From Comamonas sp. lk (GTDB taxonomy: Bacteria; Pseudomonadota; Gammaproteobacteria; Burkholderiales; Burkholderiaceae_C), in contig CAMCJY010000159.1 of the NCBI GenBank assembly GCA_945875225.1, positions 1-5,371 of the forward strand: a stretch of DNA of 5,371 bases, in the 5' to 3' direction. The position numbers were made by a program, and so were the translations under genes. The notes below the pieces were generated by a model that saw only the letters and a program-made list of their open reading frames with translations, was not told the origin of the DNA and made no database searches. Each line of letters opens with the position of its first letter. Positions within the stretch are counted from its first letter, which is position 1. Positions 1 through 5,371 of the stretch are shown one piece after another.

Positions 1-389
1 GCAATGTTGCCAAAAGCAAGTCGGCGCAGGTAGGTACCGATATCCGGCGCGTCGCCAAAGACGAAACCATGGTCGAAGAAGACCTGGAGATTGCGCCGGA
101 AAACACGATACTTTTGCAAAACGCCAGTGCTACGGCCAGCAATATCGTCAAGCTACCGCCGCAGCAAAAGAAAGAACTCAAAACCGTCACCATTAAAACC
201 GGCGCGGCTGCCGATACCACTAGCACCCAAGCGGACGCCGGTGACGACCAGGGCTACTTGGAAGCTGAATTTGAGACCGAAGAAATGGTAGAAATGGATT
301 TCCCCGCCCGCGTGATTCAACTCAAGATTCAAAACGACGCGATGCGTGAAGAACTCGAAGCGCTCGATGCGCTCATCAACGGCGGCTAA
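1..389 (+). CDS. Unrecognised acidic protein, C-terminal part (5' end outside window)
   Basis: The reading frame is open from the left edge (first full codon at 3) to a TAA at 387-389, giving 128 visible codons. The first in-frame ATG is at 69 but has no clear Shine-Dalgarno sequence, and the codons before it look coding, so the gene most likely starts upstream; a start at 69 would give 106 residues. The visible part is hydrophilic. It has a Thr/Ala/Asp-rich middle, an acidic stretch (EAEFETEEMVEMDF) and a last ~30 residues rich in Leu, Glu and Ile that could form a short amphipathic helix or coiled coil. There is no membrane segment in the visible part and no catalytic motif. The next gene starts 35 bases downstream on the same strand, suggesting an operon with the membrane protein. 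I do not recognise the family and assign no function. Confidence 0.7.
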   Translation, partial: NVAKSKSAQVGTDIRRVAKDETMVEEDLEIAPENTILLQNASATASNIVKLPPQQKKELKTVTIKTGAAADTTSTQADAGDDQGYLEAEFETEEMVEMDFPARVIQLKIQNDAMREELEALDALINGG

Positions 390-410
390 GCCCCAATCCC
401 CGCGCCACCC

Positions 411-416
411 AGAGGT
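411..416 (+). promoter_or_regulatory. Ribosome binding site of the membrane protein gene
   Basis: AGAGGT resembles the Shine-Dalgarno core. The last G of AGAGG is separated from the ATG at 425 by nine bases, a normal spacing, and this supports 425 as the start. Confidence 0.6.
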
Positions 417-424
417 AAGCAACT

Positions 425-1474
425 ATGTCCGACAAACCCACTGCACTCACACCCGACGAAGCCTCCGCGATTGAGGCCATTAGCGGTATCGCACCAGCAG
501 CCCCGGCTGAGACTGTCTCGCATGATGCGGCCAGCGAACCCGTGCTGCACGAGGAAGCTGCCACTGAAGCTGCGCATCCGGCCAGCGAGCACGGCAACGA
601 AGGCGGCGCACTGCATAGCGGTGCCCACGACCACGACCATGGCCATCACGCCGACCACCATGATGCTGCGCACCCGGCGCCAGACAGCCAGGACGCGGAA
701 ATGGCGGAGATGAAGTCCACCATGTTGGACTCAGCCGAGCTGGCCAATCGGGCCGCAGGCATGGCTGCCAAGGCGGCGGGCAATATGCATGGTGCATCGA
801 CCCAGCTGATCGAAAGCTACGCCGGGCAAAAGATGTATCTCATCGTTGTACTGGGCGTGTTTGGCCTGCTGATGGTGCTGGCCATCACCGTGTTTGCCTT
901 CATGTCCTTTCGACTGCAGCAGCGCGTGACCCAAGCCGATGCCATGCTGATCGCAGTAGGTAAGCGCGTCATCGCCATGGACGAGGGGCTGGAGCTGTTC
1001 ACGGGCCATGGAGAAGCCCTGCGCGAAGTGGCCAGCAAGCAAGAGGCCATCATCAGCGCGCAAACCAAAATTGAACTGCGCCTGGACGAAGTGATGCGCA
1101 GCGTGCAAGGCGCTGTCGATACGATTTCCAAACCCGTCGCCCAAGACAAAGACAAAGATAAAGCGCCCGATGTGGCCAAGCTCATCAAAGACTTGGACGG
1201 CAAACTGCAAGCCCAGGCCAGCGCCATCAACAACCTGAGCAGCCAGGTGCGCGCGGTAGGCAACCCGGCACCGGCCCGACCCGACCCGGCTGCAGTGCGC
1301 AAGGAAGCAGAAGCCTTGGTGCGCCAACTCAAAGCCGCAGAAGCCAGCGTAAAGCCCGCAGCGCCTAGCCCAACGTCCCCGTCCGCTGCGTCCAAAACGC
1401 CCGAAAAACCGGTGGAAAAAGTGGTGCAATACCCGCGTATTCAAAACACCGGCAAGACGCCCGAAGGCCAATAA
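425..1474 (+). CDS. Single-pass membrane protein with His-rich segment and coiled coil (hypothetical)
   Basis: The 349-residue protein starts at an ATG with a good ribosome binding site. Residues 1-60 are rich in Ala, Glu and Pro and look disordered. Residues 64-83 contain nine histidines alternating with Asp, Gly and Ala, a possible metal-binding or low-complexity patch. Residues 137-161 form one hydrophobic membrane segment (YLIVVLGVFGLLMVLAITVF). Residues ~162-235 have heptad-like Leu/Ile/Val spacing suggesting a coiled coil. A DKDKDK stretch (241-246), another helical region (251-305) and a Pro/Ala/Ser/Lys-rich tail follow. There is no N-terminal signal peptide. Charges flanking the membrane segment are few, so topology is undecided, although a cytoplasmic N-terminus is plausible. 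It probably shares an operon with the gene before it. The plan resembles membrane-anchored scaffold proteins, but I do not recognise a family. Confidence 0.85.
   Translation: MSDKPTALTPDEASAIEAISGIAPAAPAETVSHDAASEPVLHEEAATEAAHPASEHGNEGGALHSGAHDHDHGHHADHHDAAHPAPDSQDAEMAEMKSTMLDSAELANRAAGMAAKAAGNMHGASTQLIESYAGQKMYLIVVLGVFGLLMVLAITVFAFMSFRLQQRVTQADAMLIAVGKRVIAMDEGLELFTGHGEALREVASKQEAIISAQTKIELRLDEVMRSVQGAVDTISKPVAQDKDKDKAPDVAKLIKDLDGKLQAQASAINNLSSQVRAVGNPAPARPDPAAVRKEAEALVRQLKAAEASVKPAAPSPTSPSAASKTPEKPVEKVVQYPRIQNTGKTPEGQ
614..673 (+). other. Histidine-rich low-complexity coding segment
   Basis: This stretch encodes residues 64-83 of the membrane protein, with histidines at 64, 68, 70, 72, 74, 75, 78, 79 and 83. 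His/Asp mixtures of this kind occur in metal-binding loops, for example of zinc or nickel transport and maturation proteins. Metal binding here is inferred from composition only. Confidence 0.5.
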
Positions 1475-1504
1475 GCCTTTAGGCTTGGTGCACTGCGGTG
1501 CCCC
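1473..1504. terminator. Possible shared terminator between convergent genes
   Basis: Two inverted repeats are packed between the convergent gene ends. AAGCCTTTAGGCTT (1473-1486) is a perfect palindrome starting in the stop codon of the membrane protein gene. GGTGCAC/GTGCCCC (1487-1493 and 1498-1504, loop TGCG) forms a 7-bp stem with one mismatch. On the plus strand the second hairpin is followed only by TTTA, so it is a weak intrinsic terminator at best. The position, just before the TAA of the minus-strand gene (1506-1508), favours a termination role. Confidence 0.35.
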
Positions 1505-1505
1505 T

Positions 1506-2645
1506 TTAGCTGCCTTCGCGCAGGCCGAACTTTTGGATTTTTTCGATCAGCGTGGTGCGCTGCACGTTCAGGATGCGCGCCGTCTGTGACACATTGCCGT
1601 TGGTGCGGCTGAGCGCCTGGGCAATCAGGTCACGCTCAATTTCGGCCAAGCGGTGTTTCAAGGACAAGCCTTCGGGCGGCAACACTGGCAAGGCCTGCGA
1701 CATAAAAGTCATTTGCTCGACCTGGTTGGGCTCGGCCTCATCTCGGTCTTCGTCCTCTTCGGACAACTCGTCGAACAAACCTCCGGAAGTCGGCCCATCG
1801 GGAAAAGCGCCTGCGGCCAGCGCCATCTCCATCTGCGGCAATTCCCCTGAATCGGCCAGCGCCTTATAGGCCAGCATACCCTTGGGCAACAGGCTCTTGG
1901 AAAAATCTTTCAGCTCCAAGCACTGGCCGGCAAACAAGGTGCTAAAACGATCGATCAAATTGGATAGCTCGCGCACATTGCCCGGCCATGCGTAGGCCTG
2001 CATCGCGTAGCTGAAGTCCGGCGCAAAGGTGATCGGCTTTTCACTGGCGCCCGCGTGGTGCTTGGCAAAAAATTGCAACAACAAGGGCACGTCGTTGGCG
2101 CGCTCCCGCAACGGCGGCGTATTGAGCGGCAGCACATTGAGCCGGTAGTACAAGTCTTCCCGAAAGCGTCCGGCAGCGATTTCCGCTTCCAAGTCACGGT
2201 GGGTAGCGGCGATCACGCGCACATCAATGGGTACCGGCTTGGTGCCGCCCACCGGGTCGATCACGCGCTCTTGCAAAACGCGCAGCAGTTTGACTTGCAA
2301 TTCCAGCGGTAAATCGCCAATTTCATCCAGGAAAATAGAGCCGTTGTGCGCCAGCTCAAAGCGCCCCACCCGGTCGGTCACGGCGCCGGTAAACGCGCCT
2401 TTGCGGTGGCCGAAAAGCTCGCTCTCGATCAAATCTTTGGGAATGGCAGCGCAATTAATCGGCACAAAATTGGCGTTCGCCCGGTGCGACAAATCATGGA
2501 GCGAGCGCGCCACAATTTCTTTGCCAGTGCCGCTCTCACCGGTAATCAGCACGGTAGAACTCGATGCCGCCACCACGGGCAGCAGGTCCCGGATGGCCCG
2601 GATGGCATCACTTTCACCAATAAAATTGATAGCTTTTCGCGACAT
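1506..2645 (-). CDS. Sigma-54-dependent transcriptional activator, FleQ-like, without receiver domain
   Basis: This is a bacterial enhancer-binding protein that would use ATP hydrolysis to open sigma-54 RNA polymerase complexes. In the 379-residue form the AAA+ core shows Walker A GESGTGKE (36-43), the sigma-54-contacting loop GAFTGA (83-88), Walker B IFLDEIGD (104-111), an arginine-containing REDLYYRLN (162-170) and sensor II WPGNVREL (220-227). An acidic linker (~292-306) precedes a Fis-type helix-turn-helix (~325-375), whose LPPEGLSLK and RTTLIEKIQKFGL resemble the end of FleQ. The phosphoreceiver domain typical of NtrC-type regulators is absent, so activity may be set by binding of a partner or ligand, or by expression. 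I chose the ATG at 2645 (weak AAGG four bases upstream) over a GTG at 2747, because the extra 34 residues do not look conserved and the likely promoter lies inside them. The true target set is unknown. Confidence 0.93.
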   Translation of the reverse strand: MSRKAINFIGESDAIRAIRDLLPVVAASSSTVLITGESGTGKEIVARSLHDLSHRANANFVPINCAAIPKDLIESELFGHRKGAFTGAVTDRVGRFELAHNGSIFLDEIGDLPLELQVKLLRVLQERVIDPVGGTKPVPIDVRVIAATHRDLEAEIAAGRFREDLYYRLNVLPLNTPPLRERANDVPLLLQFFAKHHAGASEKPITFAPDFSYAMQAYAWPGNVRELSNLIDRFSTLFAGQCLELKDFSKSLLPKGMLAYKALADSGELPQMEMALAAGAFPDGPTSGGLFDELSEEDEDRDEAEPNQVEQMTFMSQALPVLPPEGLSLKHRLAEIERDLIAQALSRTNGNVSQTARILNVQRTTLIEKIQKFGLREGS

Positions 2646-2711
2646 GGAACCTTGTATGGGACGGGCCCCCGCGCCTCGAAGAATGCGCTTTTTCTGGGGC
2701 TTGACCGCAAA

Positions 2712-2720
2712 ATCATACCA
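2712..2720 (-). promoter_or_regulatory. Candidate extended -10 promoter of the activator gene
   Basis: Read on the minus strand, TGGTATGAT matches an extended -10 element (TGN followed by TATAAT with one mismatch). It would start transcription near 2705, about 60 bases before the ATG at 2645. No good -35 hexamer is visible at 17 bases. The same bases also resemble a sigma-54 site with a spacer one base too short (TGGTATGATTTTGCG, GG-N9-GC). Confidence 0.35.
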
Positions 2721-2725
2721 GTAAG

Positions 2726-2741
2726 TGTCAGTTTTCAGACA
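2726..2741. promoter_or_regulatory. Candidate activator-binding dyad (upstream activating site)
   Basis: TGTCAGTTTTCAGACA is an imperfect palindrome in which five of eight positions pair (TGTC/GACA arms plus one inner G/C). Its near edge is about 95 bases upstream of the -24 element at 2836 and roughly 120 bases from the predicted transcript start, within the usual range for sigma-54 enhancer sites. It also lies just upstream of the activator's own candidate promoter, so it could serve autoregulation. Which protein binds it is inference. Confidence 0.3.
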
Positions 2742-2835
2742 GTACACCAGTGTTTTTTTGCATTTTTCATAGTTTGTTTCTCAAATTACACGCATTACCA
2801 GAAATTTGCATGTCTTTTAAGCCATTTATGCCAGC

Positions 2836-2851
2836 TGGTACGCAAACTGCA
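2836..2851 (+). promoter_or_regulatory. Sigma-54 (-24/-12) promoter of the Sel1/J-domain genes
   Basis: TGGTACGCAAACTGCA matches the sigma-54 consensus TGGCACG-N4-TTGCA at 10 of 12 defined positions and keeps the critical GG-N10-GC (GG at 2837-2838, GC at 2849-2850). Transcription would start near 2862, leaving a ~59-base leader before the GTG at 2921. A sigma-54 activator gene is divergently placed next to it, which makes the match much more believable than a chance one. Confidence 0.6.
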
Positions 2852-2920
2852 TAATCCCCACGAACACCCCGCCACAAGCAGCTCAAATCCGGACGGGTGC
2901 CCCACTTTTAGACCACAGGC

Positions 2921-4252
2921 GTGACCGAACCAGCTTCCGATTTGCAACTTGCCGCCCTCACCAATTTGGGCCTGATGTACGCCCAGGGCCAAGGGGTGGA
3001 GCAGGATTTCGGGCGCGCGCTGGACTGCTACCGCCAGGCGGCTGAACACGGCGTCCCACAAGCCCAATCCAATTTGGCCGTGATGTACGCCCACGGCCAA
3101 GGCGTGGCCCAGGATTTCGCGCAGGCCCACAAGTGGTACCGGGCGGCCGCCGAACAAGGCCTGCCCTATGCCCAAACCAATCTGGCGGTGATGTACGCCA
3201 ACGGCCAGGGCACGGCGCGCGACTACCAAGAAGCTCTCAAGTGGTACCAAGCTGCGGCCGAACAGGGCGACACCAGCGCCCAGCGCGGCCTGGGCGTGAT
3301 GTACGCCAACGGCCAGGGCGTGGCGCAGGACTTCGGGCAAGCCTTGCAGTGCTACCAAAGTGGCGCGGCCGCCGGCGATGCCGCTGCCCAATACGGCATG
3401 GGCGTGATGTACGCCAATGGCCACGGTGTGCCACAAGACCTGCCGCAGGCCTGCCACTGGTACCAGCTGGCAGCCACACAAAACCATTTGCACGCTTTGT
3501 TCAACCTGGGCTTTTTGTATTCCAATGGCCATGGCATGGGGCCCGACAGGGCCAAAGCGCTGGATTGTTATGAGCGCGCCGCCGCGCTAGGCGACGCCGC
3601 TGCCCAATACAACCTGGGCGTGCTGTACAGCAGCGGACAGGGAGTCGACCTGAGCCCCGAAAAAGCACTGCATTGGTACCAAAAGGCTGCCGATCAAGGC
3701 GACGCGGCGGCCCAATTCAACCTCGGGCTGATGTATGCCACCGGCCAGGGCGTGGCGCAAGACGATGCCGCCGCGCTGGCCTGGTACCAACTGGCCGCCG
3801 CCCAGGGCGATGCCCAGGCCCAGTACAACCTGGGCGTGATGATTGCCAACGGCCAGGGCACTTTAGCCAGCCGCACCGTAGCCATGCAATGGCTGCAGCT
3901 AGCGGCCGACCAAGGCGACGCACTGGCCTGGTACAACCTGGGCGCGCTCTACCAGGAAGGCGCCGACCAGGCGCCAGACTATCAGCGCGCCTTGCAGTGC
4001 TACCGCAAAGCGGCTCAAGGGGGGCAAGCCGACGCCCAGTCGGCGCTGGGCTGGCTGTACGCCAATGGCATGGGCGTGTTGCAAGACTTTGTGCGGGCCC
4101 ACATGTGGTTTAACGTGGGCGCGGTCAGCGGCCATGCCCAAGCGGCCAGCGGGCGCGAGTTTGTGGCGCAGCAAATGGCGCCCGTGCAAATTGCCCAGGC
4201 GCAAGACATGGCGCGCAAATGCATACAAGAACAATTCGCCGGCTTTGACTAG
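2921..4252 (+). CDS. Sel1-repeat protein with eleven 36-residue repeats
   Basis: The 443-residue protein is built almost wholly of Sel1-like repeats, a TPR-related helix-turn-helix fold used as a scaffold for protein interaction. After eight leading residues come eleven repeats of exactly 36 residues (9-404) with the pattern AQ-x-NLGVMYANGQGV-x-QD-x4-AL-x-WYQ-x-AA-x-QG, then a 39-residue C-terminal cap. Repeats 9 and 10 diverge most: Y becomes I in VMIANGQG, and repeat 10 lacks the GxGV turn. No signal peptide is visible, so the protein is probably cytoplasmic, unlike many secreted Sel1 proteins. The frame has a TAG at 2909-2911, and GTG at 2921 is the first possible start. It has no well-spaced ribosome binding site, but later starts (TTG 2942, ATG 2975) would cut into repeat 1. 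A J-domain gene follows 77 bases later, probably in the same transcript. Substrates and partners are unknown. Confidence 0.92.
   Translation: MTEPASDLQLAALTNLGLMYAQGQGVEQDFGRALDCYRQAAEHGVPQAQSNLAVMYAHGQGVAQDFAQAHKWYRAAAEQGLPYAQTNLAVMYANGQGTARDYQEALKWYQAAAEQGDTSAQRGLGVMYANGQGVAQDFGQALQCYQSGAAAGDAAAQYGMGVMYANGHGVPQDLPQACHWYQLAATQNHLHALFNLGFLYSNGHGMGPDRAKALDCYERAAALGDAAAQYNLGVLYSSGQGVDLSPEKALHWYQKAADQGDAAAQFNLGLMYATGQGVAQDDAAALAWYQLAAAQGDAQAQYNLGVMIANGQGTLASRTVAMQWLQLAADQGDALAWYNLGALYQEGADQAPDYQRALQCYRKAAQGGQADAQSALGWLYANGMGVLQDFVRAHMWFNVGAVSGHAQAASGREFVAQQMAPVQIAQAQDMARKCIQEQFAGFD
2945..4132 (+). repeat. Coding tandem array, 11 x 108 bp (Sel1 repeats)
   Basis: The eleven Sel1 units give an imperfect DNA repeat with a fixed period of 108 bp and no insertions or deletions between units. 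Short blocks such as GTGATGTACGCCAA and GGCCAGGGCGTGGC recur in register. Units 3 and 4 share a 24-base identical stretch around the VMYANGQG codons, suggesting internal duplication or gene conversion. In-frame gain or loss of units by recombination is plausible. Confidence 0.8.
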
Positions 4253-4329
4253 GATCCCGCACATCGGACCGGCAGTACCATGCTGCACCGGCCAGCCCCT
4301 CAAGCCGACCCATCGCCCCCCGCCCCGCT

Positions 4330-5371
4330 ATGCCGTACGACGCCACCGACCCCGATTACCAGGCCTACTTTGCCGATGCAGCAAACGCGGTGCAGACCGT
4401 GCTTGCTGGCGCGCGCCAGCAAGTGGTGTGCGCGCTGGCGCAAACCTGTAGCCGGCATTACTTCGATCTGCTGCTGCAAGTGAGCCGCGGTGGCGTGGCA
4501 CTGCGCCTGCTGGTGCCAGACACATCTGCCAACCGCCAGTCGGCCATCGCCTGGGAACGCATCAGCGCCGCCGGAGGCGAACTGCTATGGCTGGACCGTG
4601 CCGCGCCGGTTTTGCAAACACCGGTCTGCGTGGTCGATGGGCATACGGTGCTGAGCGGCGGCATTGCCGAGTTGAGCACCCCGGCGCGCGAGGACTTTGC
4701 CGGTGTGGTGCGCCAAAGCGACTTGGGCTTGGCCCAGCGCTGCCTAGAAGGCCTGCAGGCGCTGGCAGCGCAGACCGAAGCAGCGCCAAGGGCTCCGTCC
4801 ATCGCGCAGCCCTTGGAATCGGGCCCGATAGAAGACCTGGCGGCGCCTGGCGCGCCCTTGGTGGCCAGCAGCCAGGCCCTGGTTCTGAGTGCCGACCTGC
4901 AAGCGCGCACCGCCGCCTGGCAAAGCGAGTTGCTGCAATGCCACAGCCTGGCGATGCAAGCCGATTTGGACGAATTGCAGCGCACCCTGCAAAGCTTCGA
5001 CCGCCAGCAAGACGCAGCCATTGGCGATTTGCTGCGCGAGTTTTTGGATCTCAAACGCCAGTACCTGGCCCAGATGCACGCGCGCTTTGGCGGTGCAGAG
5101 CGCCAGGCCCAAGCCCAGCAAGCGGACGAAAGCTTTAGCCGCTATAGCGAGAGCCACCCGGACGATGAAACGCATGATGCGCCGCCTGAACTAGACCCGC
5201 AAGCGCAGCGGGAACTCAAGCGCCTGTACCGCAAACTGGCGATGCAATGCCATCCGGACCGGGTGGACACGCCAGAGGACAAGCAGCATGCACAGGCCTT
5301 GTTCCAACGCCTGCAGCGCAGTTACCAAGCCAGCGATATGCCCGGCCTGCAAAGCCTGCAAGCCCAGTTGG
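4330..5371 (+). CDS. PLD-like (degenerate) and J-domain fusion protein, 3' end outside window
   Basis: The frame runs open from ATG 4330 to the window edge, 347 codons so far. This ATG is the first possible start after an in-frame TGA at 4246-4248, but it has no visible ribosome binding site. Residues ~18-145 resemble one phospholipase-D-like domain: a helix, then RGGVALRLLVPD (53-64), then VVDGHTVLSGG (101-111). The catalytic HxKxxxxD reads QTPVCVVD (96-103), so His and Lys are lost and only Asp remains; phosphodiesterase activity is unlikely. Residues ~195-270 are helical and Gln-rich, a probable coiled coil. Residues ~285-340 form a C-terminal J-domain: helix II ELKRLYRKLAMQC, the essential HPD at 308-310, and a helix III. 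The usual helix I signature is not obvious, and no G/F-rich region or zinc finger is visible. J-domains stimulate Hsp70 ATPase, so this may deliver a client or the Sel1 partner to DnaK; that role is inference. Confidence 0.82.
   Translation, partial: MPYDATDPDYQAYFADAANAVQTVLAGARQQVVCALAQTCSRHYFDLLLQVSRGGVALRLLVPDTSANRQSAIAWERISAAGGELLWLDRAAPVLQTPVCVVDGHTVLSGGIAELSTPAREDFAGVVRQSDLGLAQRCLEGLQALAAQTEAAPRAPSIAQPLESGPIEDLAAPGAPLVASSQALVLSADLQARTAAWQSELLQCHSLAMQADLDELQRTLQSFDRQQDAAIGDLLREFLDLKRQYLAQMHARFGGAERQAQAQQADESFSRYSESHPDDETHDAPPELDPQAQRELKRLYRKLAMQCHPDRVDTPEDKQHAQALFQRLQRSYQASDMPGLQSLQAQL

Larger units (their letters stand above)
2646..2920. other. Divergent intergenic region, AT-rich
   Basis: This 275-base gap separates the activator gene from the Sel1 gene. 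Its middle (about 2751-2820) is clearly richer in A and T than the flanking genes, with T-runs at 2752-2759 and 2763-2767, and could be bendable DNA between an enhancer and a sigma-54 promoter. I found no convincing IHF consensus (WATCAA-N4-TTR). TACCAG occurs at 2716-2721 and 2796-2801, and inverted (CTGGTA) at 2835-2840. No small gene is supported here. Confidence 0.6.

Noticed and set aside
731..1471. Minus-strand frame of 246 codons antisense to the membrane protein gene
   Set aside because: It is a long shadow frame typical of high-GC DNA; the plus-strand product has a ribosome binding site, a membrane helix and coherent domain composition.
2646..2747. N-terminal extension of the activator to a GTG at 2747
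   Set aside because: The extra 34 residues look non-conserved and would include the candidate promoter; the ATG at 2645 gives a normal compact AAA+ start.
2346..2924. Plus-strand frame of 192 codons across the activator start and the intergenic region
   Set aside because: It is antisense to the conserved AAA+ gene for most of its length and has no recognisable domain.
2795..3532. Minus-strand frame antisense to the Sel1 array with repetitive protein pattern
   Set aside because: Its periodicity is simply the reverse complement of the 108-bp Sel1 repeat; the plus frame matches the Sel1 consensus.
2945..4132. Regularly spaced repeats as a possible CRISPR array
   Set aside because: The 108-bp period is fully coding, units are imperfect and without spacers, and they encode Sel1 repeats.
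4269..4291. Hairpin CCGGCAG/CTGC-AC-CGG between the Sel1 and J-domain genes
   Set aside because: It needs a two-base bulge and has no T-run, so a terminator is not supported; the two genes are still likely co-transcribed.
4458..5175. Minus-strand and alternate plus-strand frames over the J-domain gene
   Set aside because: The frame from 4330 carries the HPD J-domain and PLD-like motifs, whereas the others show none.

Overview
The window looks like chromosomal DNA from a betaproteobacterium, probably of the Comamonadaceae (Rhodoferax/Polaromonas/Albidiferax type). That placement is an impression from the high GC, the codon use (CTG, GCC and GGC dominant) and the style of the sigma-54 activator. 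It is not a database result. There is no sign of an insertion sequence, CRISPR array, tRNA or rRNA.

Layout, left to right. Positions 1-389 hold the 3' end of an unrecognised acidic protein whose start lies outside the window. After 35 bases comes a 349-residue single-pass membrane protein (425-1474) with a histidine-rich N-terminal segment, a coiled coil and a proline/lysine-rich tail, so the two probably form an operon. It converges on a minus-strand gene (1506-2645) for a sigma-54 activator that has an intact AAA+ core and a FleQ-like C-terminal helix-turn-helix but no receiver domain. A small hairpin lies between the two convergent ends. After a 275-base AT-rich divergent region, the plus strand carries an 11-repeat Sel1 protein (2921-4252). 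It is followed 77 bases later by a protein (4330 to the window end, incomplete) that joins an apparently degenerate phospholipase-D-like fold to a C-terminal J-domain.

The most interesting point is regulatory. The divergent region contains a close match to a sigma-54 promoter (TGGTACGCAAACTGCA, 2836-2851, with the essential GG-N10-GC spacing) pointing at the Sel1 gene. An imperfect 16-bp dyad (2726-2741) sits at a typical activator-site distance upstream. The working hypothesis is a local circuit in which the divergently encoded activator switches on a Sel1/J-domain pair. Sel1 proteins are scaffolds for protein interaction and J-domain proteins recruit Hsp70, so the pair might form a specialised chaperone or quality-control module. 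The promoter and domain motifs can be read directly; the circuit and its function are inference.
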